A stretch of 64,000 bases of DNA, taken from assembly GCA_963971535.1 (NCBI GenBank), contig OZ020592.1, positions 127,056,888-127,120,887 on the forward strand, given 5' to 3'. Numbering within the stretch: the stretch's first letter is position 1; the number at the start of each line of letters is the position of its first letter. The position numbers and the translations under genes are program-made. This document shows, piece after piece, positions 23,582 through 34,845 of this stretch. This stretch comes from Notolepis coatsorum (Eukaryota; Chordata; Actinopteri; Aulopiformes; Paralepididae). The notes below the pieces were generated by a model, which did not search any database, was not told the DNA's origin, and saw only the letters and a program-made list of their open reading frames with translations.

Positions 23582-23935
23582 GGAAGGTATTATCTTGTTT
23601 CCTGTGTCGCTGATGGGAGCATTGGGAGGATATTCTCTTGTTTCACGCGTCGCTGATGGGAACATTGGGAGGATATTGTCTTGTTTCATGCGTCGCTGAT
23701 GGGAGCATTGGGAAGGTATTATCTTGTTTCCTGCATCGCTGATGGGAGCATTGGGAAGGTATTATCTTGTTTCCTGCATCGCTGATGGGAGCATTGGGAA
23801 GGTATTATCTTGTTTCCTGTGTCGCTGATGGGAGCATTGGGAAGGTATTATCTTGTTTCCTGTGTCGCTGATGGGAGCATTGGGAAGGTATTATCTTGTT
23901 TCCTGTGTCGCTGATGGGAGCATTGGGAGGGTATT

Positions 23936-24151
23936 GGGTCTCATTCTCCAAGGACTTACGACAAAAAGGGCTTTCTTAGGGCCATTTGAGAACTTTTCGG
24001 GCCAATTTTGGGATTCACCAACCGTCCCAATAAAACATATATAATTAATATTATATTATTTATTGTCTATATTCATGTCTTGCCCGAAAAGGTCTCAAAT
24101 GGCCCTAAGAGAAAGCCCTTTTTGTCGTAAGTCTGTTGGAGAATGAGACCC
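23936..24151. mobile_element. MITE with ~60-bp TIRs, copy 2
   Basis: Nearly the same sequence as 21119-21321, with the same junctions to minisatellite B on both sides and an additional AAGAGAAAGCCC motif in the right TIR that copy 1 lacks. The identical junctions mean one insertion was duplicated together with the array, not two insertions. Confidence 0.9.
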
Positions 24152-24285
24152 ACTGTCTTGTTTCCTGTGTCGCTGATGGGAGCATTGGGAAGGTATTCTC
24201 TTGTTTCCTGCGTCGCTGATGGGAGCATTGGGAGGATATTATCTTGTTTCTTGTGTCGCTGATGAGAGCATTGGGACGGTATAAA

Positions 24286-25027
24286 ATTGCATTTTTTATT
24301 TTATTTTTATAACTTTATTTTTATTGTTTTTCACAATAAGCAAACAATTACAAACAACAAGACATAACAAAAACACAATCCCGGGCTGCATTATTAGTGT
24401 CACTTTACAAAAATATACATTTCACATGATGGGTACTCAATTCTCTTACTTTCCCTATAGATATGGTGAATATTATTTACAACTATACATCATCCACTGG
24501 CTGTCGTAATTAACATATAAAAGTCCAATTTTTCCCAGTACTTCAAACATTTATCTTCCTGTAGTCTGAGAATCTGAGAATAAAAGTAAGTCTTTCCATT
24601 GTGTGTATTTCACCTATATTTCATCCAATTTTCTTTTGTTGGAGGTTCTTGTTGATTATAAAATTGCACTCTTAACTTTGGTTTGTGTGCGTTTGTGACT
24701 ACTTGAGTGAAATGTTGTAGCGCGATTGCATTAGCCCAGTGATTGCGTTACCTGCTCACAATTTGCCGTATAATATCGATCATATGAACCGAACCAAATT
24801 ATATCGTCACAAAATATTTGCGATCCTGCCAAATACTCGTTGTGTTGTGTTGTGTTGTATTGTGTTGAAGCCTGAGGTTAACAACCCTAGCATTACCATG
24901 ACCCTCAGGGGTGTAACATCCGATTTTGAGGTCACGATTTTATTTCTGATTCCATTATGAATGTGTTCAAATTACAAATGAGAGACATGGAGAAGAGAAC
25001 TAATGCATTTTTCAAATTTATACTGTA
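24286..25027. other. AT-rich intron 1 stretch without recognised gene
   Basis: Starts with TTTTTATTTTATTTTTATAAC and TTTTTCACAATAAGC, possibly the reversed 3' end of an L1-like or RTE-like LINE. A GTTGTGTTGTGTTGTATTGT run lies at about 24843. No supported gene. Confidence 0.4.
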
Positions 25028-25295
25028 TTGAACATTGGGGGAGACAGTGGCTCAGGAGGTAGAGCGGTCGTCTGGTAATCGAAATGTTCCCGGTTCGATC
25101 CCCGGGCAGTGTGTCGAAGTGTCCTTGAGCAAGACACTTAACCCCTAATTGCTCCCGATGTGCAGATCGGCACCTTGCATCGTCAATGTGATGTGAGGAA
25201 CAAAATTGTAAAGCACTTTGAATAAAAGCACTACTGTAAATGTCAAATGCACCATTTGAACACTATAAATAAATAAATAAATAAATAAATAAAAA
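25028..25295 (+). mobile_element. tRNA-derived SINE plus (AAAT)n tail
   Basis: The head GTGGCTCAGGAGGTAGAGCG and B box GGTTCGATCCCCG are tRNA-like. The body TCCTTGAGCAAGACACTTAAC and end AAGCACTTTGAATAAAAGC match V-SINE-like elements in fish. An (AAAT)n microsatellite follows at 25266-25295. The element lies about 80 bp upstream of trim36 exon 2. Confidence 0.8.
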
Positions 25296-25371
25296 GTAAA
25301 ATCTTGGATTCTGTATTGTGCTCGTCACGCCCCCTAACGAATGTTCCTTTGCTCCCTCGTCCCCCCCTAAG

Positions 25372-25606
25372 GTCCCGATCAAGAACATCGAGCGGGAGCT
25401 GATCTGCCCCATCTGTAAGGAGCTGTTTACCCACCCGGTGATCCTGCCCTGCCAGCACAGCATCTGCCACCGGTGCGTGCGGGAGCTGCTGGTGCTGAAC
25501 CACGACGACTCCTTCGATGCCGGCTCAGAGTGCTCCCTGCCGGGCAGCCCCCGCTCCAGGGTGCCCTCCCCCTCCATGGAGAGGCTGGACAGGCTGGTGC
25601 GATCAG
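25372..25606 (+). CDS. trim36: TRIM36-like E3 ligase, coding exon 2 (RING, first half)
   Basis: The acceptor CCCCCCCTAAG precedes GTCCCGATCAAG. The exon is 235 bp, entering in phase 0 and leaving in phase 1 at GTGGGT. The protein starts VPIKNIERELICPICKEL, with RING ligands in CPIC, then CQHSICHRC, placing cysteine/histidine pairs 1-3 of the C3HC4 finger here. It ends in a Ser/Pro-rich insert (SPRSRVPSPSMERLDRLVRS) that in TRIM36 separates the two halves of the RING. The RING recruits the E2 enzyme for ubiquitin transfer. The match to TRIM36 (KNIERELICP, HSICHxCV) is much closer than to TRIM46, the nearest paralogue I considered. GC-rich relative to the intron on both sides. Confidence 0.92.
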
Positions 25607-25649
25607 GTGGGTCTCGGGGTAAGGATCCGTCACAAAATGGATAATTTAA

Positions 25650-25960
25650 GTGCAAGATGAGATATTGATCCCCTTGGGGGGACATTCCGGTGTCATAGCA
25701 GCCTGGGGGTTGGGCAGGTACAGGTATGGGCAGGGTAATAGTAGAAGACATAAATTCAGGCAATAAAATTATAGTACAGTATATAAGTAAAAAAAAAAAT
25801 AGGCAGTGTAAACAATATAATTAACTCTGAATATACACATCTGAGCAAGTAGGCATATTAGGGTCTGTATGCCTTATCAGTTATATTATACATTACAATA
25901 AATATAGTTACAATAAACACTAGAATCTAAATATATACTATGTGTAAGTAGTATACAGTA
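25650..25960 (-). mobile_element. LINE 3' end (minus), same family as 39490-41077
   Basis: TTGATCCCCTTGGGG is the complement of the CCCCAAGGGGATCAATAAAG end of the LINE at 39490-41077. A third copy of the same end is at 48990-49260. The rest is AT-rich LINE 3' UTR-like sequence. Confidence 0.7.
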
Positions 25961-27047
25961 TTCTTTAGATTTAAGGAGCAGATAGCGTTTGACGTCTGTA
26001 TGCGGTACGTGGTCGGGTCATAAAGGGGCTCGTGGGATTAGGTGGATCAAAGGGTATATGGGAATATTAATGTAAAGATTTATATTTTTATAGACCATTC
26101 ACAATATCATTCAGGTCAGGGGCCATTCACTATGATGATTTTCTTTTTCTTTTTGGCCAATTTCAAGTCTATTCACAATAACTACTCATTCACAACGACG
26201 GGGGGGAAATGATTGTCGCTCCGTCGAAACCGTTCCAAGGTGGTGTACAGAGTGTTAATGTTTCTAGTGTGCCTGGCAAGCGGGGTCTGAAAAGAAACGG
26301 GCCCGTGTGTTTTGTATCCCAGGAAATGAAAACATTGTTGTCCGTGAAAGTAAAGGATGCTTTTATCATTTATTATTGCCAATTTCCTGGTGATCTCTGT
26401 CCCTAGTCCGTTCTATATCCACAATGGAGTCGTGTTGTCGGCTCAGTGGGACACAGTCAACAGGATTTGATCACTAAAGCCAATGATCCTTTCGTCCAGC
26501 GCGGTCGGAGGACACCAGAACAACAAGCTCTGGAGCTGGGAGGGGGATTTATCCTCAAATAAGGGAATAAACATCACCCGCGTGGTCATAGCCACCCGAC
26601 GCCTGCTTCTCAGGCCAAACGTAAACAAAAGGGGCGGACCAGAAAGGGGCTCGTCTAAGAAAGGGGCGTGCATTGCCTAATGAGCAAAGAAGCCTTTGTG
26701 TGGGTGACGCAAACCCCAAGCAGCTGGCGCGAACGGCCCTTGGTCCGGTGCAAATAGCAACGAGGACAATTTGACAAAAAGTATCATATCTGGGATGGAA
26801 TACGGAGCAGTCGCGGCTCCTCCTCCTCCTCCTCCTCCTGACCTGGTTAGAACTAAGTAACCATTCCAATGATTTTAATGATTTTTAAAGCTCTCGTCCC
26901 GACGTCGTCAGTCATCATCACTCCATCCCCTAATCCAGTCTGTCCTCTCGGATGGCACGATTCCGCTTGTTTTTAGGAAACAAAACAAAATAACTTTGAC
27001 ATGCTCTTTCTTTTTTGTCTTAACCACAGAAAAAAATGAGCTCTCTC

Positions 27048-27092
<45 letters not shown>

Positions 27093-28954
27093 ACCTGTCT
27101 TCACTGTCTGCCTCAGAAAGTGCCCCTGGGCATCAAAAACGGCTTCAAACATCCCCTCACAGAGCCCCATCCATTCATTGGGGGATATTCTGATTCAGGA
27201 AACGTCTGAATAGCTATCATTTTCACCCCACCCTTGATGGGATAAAGACAGGCTTGCGTGTTTTCATGCACACACACGGTTGGAACAAAGCGCGCCCATT
27301 AGCTCCTCGGAGGCGTTTCGAAAACTCTTAGAACACCAGTTGAGCCGGGAGGAGAAGGGAGAAGCGGAGAGATGTCATTAACCCGTCACAATATTCTTTT
27401 CATTCGCTCCATAAACACATATGGAGTCGCAGGTCGACGAGACAAGGCTCTCTTTCTGCTTACCTGGAGCTCGGGGGCCGAGTGCGTCGCTCACTCGCCC
27501 TCTTTCACCTCCCTTCAGTGGATTCTAGTATACGCCGTACTGGGTGTAGCTGGTGATGATGACTGTGTTGAATTAGTGGCTTTGCTAACCCTTCATATTT
27601 ATACATGGAATTACGCTAGTGAGGCATAGGCTCTCATTCTCTGGGGGAAACCCCATGTACAGAAACGGACAAATAATATGTACAATAAAGAAATTAAGTA
27701 TTGGAATAAAATTCGACATAAACTAAACCTTTTTTTAAATTGAGATGAATACAATAAAATAAGTCTCGGTGATAATATTGCGATTCCAGCGACATGTTCT
27801 CAATCACGTCGCTACGAAGGACGTTCATTGAAAGATGGGTTGGATTTCGAGTTTGAGATTAAATGCACACCTGCCGCAGGAACGGAGCCGGCCTTTTTTT
27901 TTTGGAACGGTCCTCGCTCCCGGTTCGACCCCCGCGGCGGGGGCTGTGGACCCCGCAGCACACCCCGCAGCACACAGCCTCCTCTCCAGGCTCCCTGAAT
28001 GAGCTCATTCTTCCTCCCCCCGCGGCTGCATCTTGTTTACATTATGGGATATAAGCAGCGCTACTTGAGAAAACAAGAATCAGCCCGAACACTGAAGCCC
28101 AGTCAGAAAAGCCAATATCCTTGTCCAGAACGACTGCACCGTAGTCCTGGCCGGCCGAGGGTGGATTACTGTGTCCAAGTGATCTGCAGTAGCACTTTGG
28201 TTCATTTAACACAGGCTCTTATCTAGAGGGCCTTTAAACAGCAAGTGCATGAAAGTAACGTGAGCGACGCCGAGGCCCGTGAACCACTGGTGTTCCCTAC
28301 TGGGTTATTCAGGGAGGTCGTTTCCATGTAATTGCGTTTTGAACAGCGGGTTAACAATACATGTTGCTTTGTGTGTTTTTAAGTATATTAAAGAGGGTTC
28401 TGAAGGACGTTATGAGCACATGTATATACCTCTCATACCAATTCCACCGTACACTACATTAAACTCTAAAACCCTCGAAAGGGTAAACCTGGTTGGCCGG
28501 GAGATCAGATTTGTTGGTCGCCGTGGTGACGCAAACTGTCCTCTTTTTGAACAAGCAGGGGATTAGGTGAAGGGAGAGGAGGAAAAAAGACTCGTCTAGG
28601 CTATATTTATCGGTCGGCTTGGACAGACCTTGCAGTGCCGAGAGGGAAAGGGAGGCGCTTACCGGAACTTAAATCAATAATTGTTTTTCTCTCCTCGCTG
28701 AGTTTTATGTTACTGGGATTCGAACCGAGCAGATTCAAACCGACATGCGCTCGGCATTCATTTTCTTTATGGTTGGCTCTTGAGAAGTGCACTTTCAAAT
28801 GCCGTTTCAGCACGGGAAGCAGTAAATGCCAATTTATTTTCCAGCAGGTCTTTTATTAACAATCGATCTGCCGTCTGTGTTTTTATGTTTACTGCGACTA
28901 AAACCAAGCAGACACTCTTTTGTCTCTGCCATCTCTTATGGCTGATTTCAGCTT
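25961..28954. other. Intron 2 stretch without recognised gene
   Basis: No protein similarity that I can recognise on either strand. It contains a (CTC)n run at 26820-26838, a (CT)n run at 27039-27090 and a GC-richer part around 27860-28150. The last could be regulatory but shows no specific motif I can defend. ORFs up to 104 codons overlap on both strands and look random. Confidence 0.5.
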
Positions 28955-29470
28955 TGATTTAAAGGGGAATGTCATCCATTTTAAGAATTCACATAATGTT
29001 CTTCCTGTGCCCTAGGACAATTGAGTATGTTTGTGAACACTCACCGCTCTCTCATAAAGTAAAACGACTGAGAGAACCTTCTAAACGGTGATGTCACTGG
29101 CATGTGAAATCTGGGGCTGCTCCATAGATGATGTTTTTATCGAGTTCTCGCACCCAGATGGAACTTTTACTTCTGGTCCATACCTTCTAGCAATGCTAGA
29201 ATATGAGCTTAATTGGGGTGTACTACACAGTCAGAGGCCCATTCCTTGTCTATGGAGCAATCCCATTACATCCCAGTGACATCACTGATGGGAAGGTTCT
29301 CTCTCTGCCCGTCTAGCTTTAGGAGAGAGTGATGCGTGTTCACAAATACTTACTGAACTGTCCCGGGGCACAGGAATAACATTATGTTAATTCAGGGGTT
29401 CTACAGGTTACGACTGTAGAAATCTCCATTTAGATTCCTCTTAAAGCGGCACACTGATCAAGATTCAAAC
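28955..29470. mobile_element. Palindromic TIR element (MITE), about 0.5 kb
   Basis: The left arm contains ACATAATGTTCTTCCTGTGC and ATGTTTGTGAACACTCACC. The right arm contains their inverted partners, GTGTTCACAAATACTTACTG and GCACAGGAATAACATTATGT. The arms are roughly 75 bp and diverged, with about 240 bp between them. No target duplication could be fixed. The 63-codon ORF inside is not credible. Confidence 0.7.
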
Positions 29471-30523
29471 GTGTTTTACATTGTGCATGTTTACTACAAG
29501 TCTGATTTCACATTCCATTTTGTATTTCTTTGCATAATCACTTGATGTAAATTTTTTTGTGTGTTTAAAAAATAATTGCCGTTAAGTTTTCTTCTCTTAT
29601 AAGTTACTGCTTTTCTCCACCAATGAAAGTGTTTCAAAGCGGCCCCACGCCACTTGTCTTTCACATTGTTTATTCACGCACATTTATGCTTTTGTTTCAT
29701 GTTGTCGGTCTCACTTCACTTTTTTCCCCCATTGCTTGCAGCCACAGTGAGAAGGTCGTTTGGAAGTCGAGGTAGACGCGGGCTATTGAGTAGCTGTAGT
29801 AGTGAGTACAGTGTTCTATAGAACCCCCCCCCCCCCCCCCCACCACCCACCTTTACCCCCTGCTGTGGACCCTAGTCTTCTACTCCTAATCTACTCAAAT
29901 TCTACTCTTAGTAGTAGTCGACACTAATACTACACTAAAGGCGGAGCCTTTTCCACAAATATATATATATTACTGTCCCGTGACGAGGTCAGAGGAGTTT
30001 GATAATATTTACTGAGGAAGGCCAGATAATGTTGATATTTATGCAATTCGGTTTGTGTGGTGTGTTATAACGATGTTCTAAATAAGAAGTATTACAGCGA
30101 GAGTTAAGTAGCGGAAAAAGGTACTGCTGGGTACCGATAACGGATTCCAGCAACCGTTACCGGTAATGGTTCAAATGTGAATGGTACGCGACCCTCCTAC
30201 TAATCGCAGTGTTTCACACGTCAAAGAGTCTTTCAGCCCCTCGTTGTAATTATACTCGCGACAACGTGTGCTTGGCATCCGAAAGATGACACTAATTCCA
30301 GGGTGCGATACGCGGCGAGGGATGTTTGTTACGCGGCGAGGGATGTTCCTCCTCGTTCTCCTCCTCGTCCTCGTCCTCCTCTACTCAAAGTTTAGTCCAC
30401 ACTAGTGCACAGATTCGTACCACCGCCGACCACTTCTTCGTACAAAGGTAACACTCATTTATGTGACTTTTTTTTTATTTAGGAAAAGTCACACTGGGCC
30501 GGGAATCTTTGACGCCTGGTTTA
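29471..30523. other. Intron 2 stretch, no gene; poly(C) and microsatellites
   Basis: A C-run sits at about 29824-29840, a short (AT)n at 29958-29970 and a CTCCTCGTC cluster at 30349-30380. I see no gene. Confidence 0.5.
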
Positions 30524-30668
30524 ATGGACCTGTCTCAAACCCTGCCCCTTTTCTTGATCCTCCAATCACAACTGTCGCTTACCTCGGACAAACTTGGTTT
30601 GTCCGAGGTAAGCGACAGTTGTGATTGGAGGATCAAGAAAAGAGGGCAGGGTTTGAGATAGGTCCATT
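30524..30668. repeat. Near-perfect 145-bp palindrome
   Basis: Two arms of about 70 bp meet at CAAACTTGGTTTG (30590-30602) with only about two mismatches. The arm includes GATCCTCCAATCACAACTG and its exact inverse. RNA from either strand would fold into a long hairpin. The origin could be a MITE or a head-to-head inverted duplication. No ORF is involved. Confidence 0.95.
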
Positions 30669-31676
30669 TGCACTGCTGCAGTTTATCCAACGCTGTGCCA
30701 CGAACTCGCACACCTGACTCCGTCTAGTTCATGTGACTAGTAATGTGGGAGAGACTGCACTAATATTGATTTTTACTAAACATGCTGGACAAATAACTGA
30801 GCTTAGACTTTCACCCCTTTTCATCCATCGACATCTTCCACACGAACCCATTATTTACATTTTACATTTTGTCATTTAGCTGACGCTTTTATCCAAAGCG
30901 ACTTACAAGTTATTATCTCTTATCTCTCTCTATTATCTCCATTATCTCTTGACATGGTAACGTCTGTCAGAAAGGCTGCTCCAATTATAGAGTTCTTCCA
31001 TTTAAACGTACAAGAACCAGCGAGCCATTGTCGTTACTCTAACCTCGACTGAAAAGTCTTTCTCTACGATTCAAATGCAGGCCAACTGCCTGCATATCTC
31101 CCCCCCCCCCCCCCCACACACACACACAGAGGAGCCAGCATAACTTTGGTTGTAATTGTAGCAAAAGGTGTAGTAGTTGCATATGACATTATTTCAAGGC
31201 TTTTTAAAGTGTCTACTGAGCAGGAGAAGAGAGAGAGAGAGACAACAAGAACAAGCTGTTTTTGTTGCCAAACTGAATATTCTGTAGAATATTCTTGAAG
31301 GAGAGATGAGAGAGAGGGAGTGGGGAGGGAGGAGGGAGGGGGGGGGGGGGGGTGATGGATGGATGGATGGGAGGAGCGAGAAAGGATAGAAGGAGAGGGC
31401 AGGGGGGCAAATTGAGATTGAATAGACTGGGGACAAAAGTAAGTGAGGGAGGGTTGAGGATGTTGCCTAGGAGACGGAGTTGGACTGGCATTTCTTAATG
31501 TCCTCCTAATGTGTGTGTGTGTGTGTGTGTGCGGGTGCATGCAATGCTGGCTAAGCCCTGCGTTGATTCAGTAGACTACTTTTGTAGGGAAGCTACTGTA
31601 GGGAACAAACAGAGACGTGCACTGGGGGAATACCTACTGTATGTTTGGTCTTGCTAGTCTCTCTCTCTCTCTCTCT

Positions 31677-31711
<35 letters not shown>

Positions 31712-32464
31712 CCTCTCCCTCTCCCTCTCCCTCTCCCTCTCTCTGTGTGTGTGTGTGTGTGTGTGTGTGCCCTTAAGGAGAAAACGCTGCACTGTGTGTG
31801 TTGACGCTTCAGCTGTAATTGGAAATGATTAAGTCTTTGAGATACACCTTCATTCTGAAGGTTTAGTTCTTTATGGTGAACGAGCCGCTCATCCGCTATC
31901 ATTTTTGCGCTTTAAGGAAACCAAGGGAACAATTAATGGATTAATGGGAACAAAACATCTCTCTTTCACTCTTCCCATGCAGTTTTATAGAGTTCAGTTC
32001 AGTGAATTATTATTATTATAATCCTTTTTAAACAAATGCCATAATTATCTCTTCAGCCTTGAGATAGTCCCGTTCTCTTGGAAAACACACACACGCACAC
32101 ATAAATCATCCCTACAATCACGCCACCAGCATATCAGACTGACTCCTTATTTATTAGTAGATTCCACAAACTGACACACTGACATTTTAACAGAGTTTCT
32201 TGTGTTCCAAACTGTGTGTTTAGTTCCCTTTAATTAACTCTGACCTGCCCGTCTCGACACAAATAACCCAGTGAACCGGTGACACTCTCAGAAAAACGCC
32301 CCCAGATTTAGCAGCGTCTGCGCTTCTAGACTAGAATCTCAAAAGGGATTTTCAATCTTTAATGAATTTAAATCAACTTCATTCTTGTGTTTTTTATTTG
32401 CACCACGACAGGTAATGTAATTTTTTATTTTGAGATCACTGCAGATTCGCCTTATTTCTTGTAG
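30669..32464. other. Intron 2 stretch with microsatellites and one common repeat fragment
   Basis: Positions 30866-30910 carry TTAGCTGACGCTTTTATCC and AAAGCGACTTACAAG, a fragment very common in teleost genomes and also at 59608-59642. Other contents: poly(C) 31101-31117, a G-run at 31339-31351, (GT)n 31511-31530, (CT)n 31663-31743 and (GT)n 31744-31768. No gene. Confidence 0.6.
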
Positions 32465-32525
32465 GACAATATCCTCTTTCGTGATAAAAAGGGGAATGCT
32501 GCATCACAATGTCTGCCGTCTGCAG

Positions 32526-32692
32526 GTAGAGCTGCTCTCGCATCCCGATGACTCGGGCATTAGTGTCCTGAATGGTGATGCGGTTTCTGTTGGGGACGAC
32601 GACGAGCCCCTCCCCTTCCTGGCCCGGCCAGAATGCAGCGATGACTCGTCAGTTTCTGCCCTGAGCACTCAACAGGATGACTCTGCTCTGCA
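32526..32692 (+). other. Orphan exon-like acidic ORF in intron 2
   Basis: After a CTGCAG acceptor-like site the frame reads VELLSHPDDSGISVLNGD, then an acidic/Ser-rich stretch (VGDDDEPLPFLARPE, SDDSSVSAL) up to QQDDSALQ. Codon use is GC3-rich like true exons and unlike the surrounding repeats. It cannot be a trim36 exon in the known phase: joined to exon 2 (phase 1) it meets a stop within nine codons. No good donor follows the coding-like part. It may be a relic of another gene, a retrocopy fragment or an exon of an overlapping transcript. I do not recognise the protein. Confidence 0.35.
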
Positions 32693-32970
32693 GAATACCA
32701 CACATACACACAAGCACTCTGGGAGTACTTCTGTGACACCTTGCTACCATATTATGTTCTCACCAGTGCACACACACACACGCATGCATTTAGCTGCAGG
32801 CATCTCTTGTCTGTCTTCTGTTCTTCCACCTATTTTGCAGACCAGTCGTGACACTAATGAATAGTCTCTACGTACACTGGCCCAACCCACACATGCACAT
32901 ACACGCGTGCACACGCGCACACGCACACCCACCCCTCAGGGCTGAGACATCCGGTCTGCTGCGACATCCA
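32693..32970. other. (CA)-rich intron stretch
   Basis: ACACATACACACAAG, CACACACACACGC and CACACGCGCACACGC clusters; no gene seen. Confidence 0.6.
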
Positions 32971-33070
32971 TTAACCCTTTCACTGCCACACTACAGAAGG
33001 TTAACGGTAACCTTCTGTAGTGTGGCAGTGAAAGGGTTAACCTGCTGTTGTGCGGCAGTGAAAGGGTTAA
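32971..33070. mobile_element. TTAA-flanked hairpin MITE (piggyBac-like ends)
   Basis: TTAACCCTTTCACTGCCACA is followed, after a turn at ACGG (33004-33007), by the exact inverse ending GTGAAAGGGTTAA. The arms are 33 bp, with a further right-end copy at 33048-33070. TTAA followed by CCC is the hallmark of piggyBac-type target duplications and ends, but the lack of interior sequence makes the class tentative. A related hairpin lies at 50299-50379. Confidence 0.7.
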
Positions 33071-33539
33071 CCTCAAACGGAGACGTTCAGTTTTTAACCT
33101 CTACTTTCATCCGGCGACATCAAAGCGGATACTACTGTCACAGCGCGGGGGGTAGGCCTCAGTGGGTAAGCCTCAGGGGGTGGGACTCAGTGGGTAGGAC
33201 TTGAGGACTAAGGAGGCACTGGAAGGTTTCCGAGGGTGTTTTTTAATTGAAAGATTATAAAGTTCAAAGGCAAAAAAGTCGGAACAGAGGGAGCAAACAT
33301 AAGTACACGTGGTAATATTACAAAGGAAAAACACCTGGGATGATAACGGACTACAAAGAACTACAGGAAACAAAAGGGCTACAACTATGGGGAGTAGACG
33401 GGGGAAAACCTAGACGAGAGAAATATAATACATGACTAACAAAACCACCAGACTAAACAGGGAGACATAAATACACTAGAGAAAACCTGATGCATAGAAA
33501 CACTAAACACACAAGAGAGAACAGAACAGGAGGTGGCAG
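33071..33539. other. Intron 2 stretch, no gene
   Basis: GGGTAGG/CCTCAGGGGG-type short repeats at 33145-33200 and A-rich sequence. Nothing recognised. Confidence 0.5.
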
Positions 33540-33945
33540 AGACAATAAGCAAGAGACACAACAGACAGAGAGGCAGAGACGATGAGAGGGAAGAGACACA
33601 ACAGACGGAGAGGCAGAGACGATGAGAGGGAAGAGACGGAACAGACGGAGAGGCAGAGACGATGAGAGGGAAGAGACACAACAGACGGAGAGGCAGAGAC
33701 GATGAGAGGGAAGAGACACAACAGACGGAGAGGCAGAGACAATGAGAGGGAAGAGACACAACAGACGGAGAGGCAGAGACGATGAGAGGGAAGAGACAGA
33801 ACAGACGGAGAGGGAAGAGACGGAACAGACAGAGAGGCAGAGACAATGAGAGAGAAGAGACTGAACAGACAGAGAGGCAGAGACGATGAGCAAGAGACGC
33901 AACAGACGAGAGGCAGAGACGATGAGAGGGAAGAGAGACGGAGAG
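33540..33945. repeat. Minisatellite C (40-bp unit)
   Basis: Tandem units of AGAGACACAACAGACGGAGA followed by GGCAGAGACGATGAGAGGGA, about ten copies, with shorter variants at the right end. The Ser/Leu-rich minus-strand ORFs of up to 186 codons are produced by the repeat. Confidence 0.95.
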
Positions 33946-34845
33946 CGGAGGATCAAATGTCCATGGGGACCTGGAGAGACGTGGCCTGGCAGGAGGGCCA
34001 GAATGTTGTACATTGTGTATTCATCTTCATCACCACTGCCACGGTCACCCTAGGTTCCAAGCCACAATACACATCGCTATGAAGAAGTCCAGTTTGGTAT
34101 TCATGACGATCCCAGGGGGCAGTTGTTAAAAGTACATTTGTTCAGTTCTTGGAGTTCATCGTCGGCATCGGTTCACTTTCAGTTCAGTCGTTGTAAATGG
34201 AAAGACCATTTGAACCCTTTGCACTGAACCGTATAACTCCGTTTTAAAAGGTTTTGGACAGCCCAAGTATTTGCAGTTGTCGAGTCATATCACTTGGAAT
34301 GTGAACAGGATAGTGTTGGGGAGTAGCTTCACTACATGCAATTAAACCTACGCCTTAGCTCGCCGGTAGTTCAACTAACTATTTAAACTACAAACTTAAA
34401 ATAAAGGAGCACAACTTCGTATCGGTAAGTGGTTCTACTCTTACAATGGAACCGACAGGCCTGCTCTTTTAGAACGTTGTTCTGATCAAGTTGTTTTAAT
34501 TTAAACAGTCTAAAAAAGTGAAGGTTCAAGATGATGATTTTTAAATTAACTTCTTTTTGTTGACCATTTTGAACTGTTACAGTTATACAAGGCACATGCA
34601 AATATTAACACTCCCTTGCATTTCTTCTGTGAAGAAACGAGATTAGATGTAGGGCTATTTAGCGTTGGTTCACATCCGACTGGCAGGCTGTTATTAAAAC
34701 AGCTTATTAAGTAATTAAGTGAGCACTATAACTTTTGCACTAAACTCAATTTAATGTTATATTAAATCAGATTAGATTCTTTGAAGATTTGATTAGATAA
34801 TATATTATTGCACAGCACAAGTACAGTACAACAAACTCTAACCAA
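33946..34845. other. Intron 2 stretch, no gene
   Basis: AT-rich, unrecognised. The left duplication copy of the following SINE (AAACTCTAACCAA) is at 34833-34845. Confidence 0.5.

Larger units (their letters stand above)
20699..24285. repeat. Minisatellite B (about 43-44-bp unit), interrupted
   Basis: The unit is TCGCTGATGGGAGCATTGGG plus (A)AGGTATTATCTTGTTTCCTG. Two main variants occur: one with ACGCGTCGCTGATGGGAAC and GGATATTGTCTTG, and one with TGTGTCGCTGATGGGAGC and GGTATTATCTTG. They alternate in blocks, so parts of the array were copied as groups. It is broken by MITE copies at 21119-21321 and 23936-24151 and by a solo LTR at 22180-23581. The repeated-peptide ORFs on both strands are artefacts. 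Confidence 0.95.

Noticed and set aside
25372..25606. Assignment of the RING exon to trim46 or trim9/67
   Set aside because: KNIERELICP, the split RING with a Ser/Pro insert, and the exon 3 end ([13 protein letters not shown]) fit TRIM36 better; TRIM9/67 differ strongly.
32465..32700. Extra trim36 exon between exons 2 and 3
   Set aside because: Joined to exon 2 in phase 1, both possible acceptors (32465 and 32526) meet a stop within nine codons, and no suitable donor follows.
33540..33945. CRISPR-like array
   Set aside because: Contiguous tandem repeats without unique spacers, in a eukaryotic genome; the same holds for arrays A, B and D.
33436..34013. Minus-strand Ser/Leu/Cys-rich ORF of 186 codons resembling a membrane protein
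   Set aside because: Entirely within the 40-bp minisatellite; periodic repetition explains the hydrophobicity.
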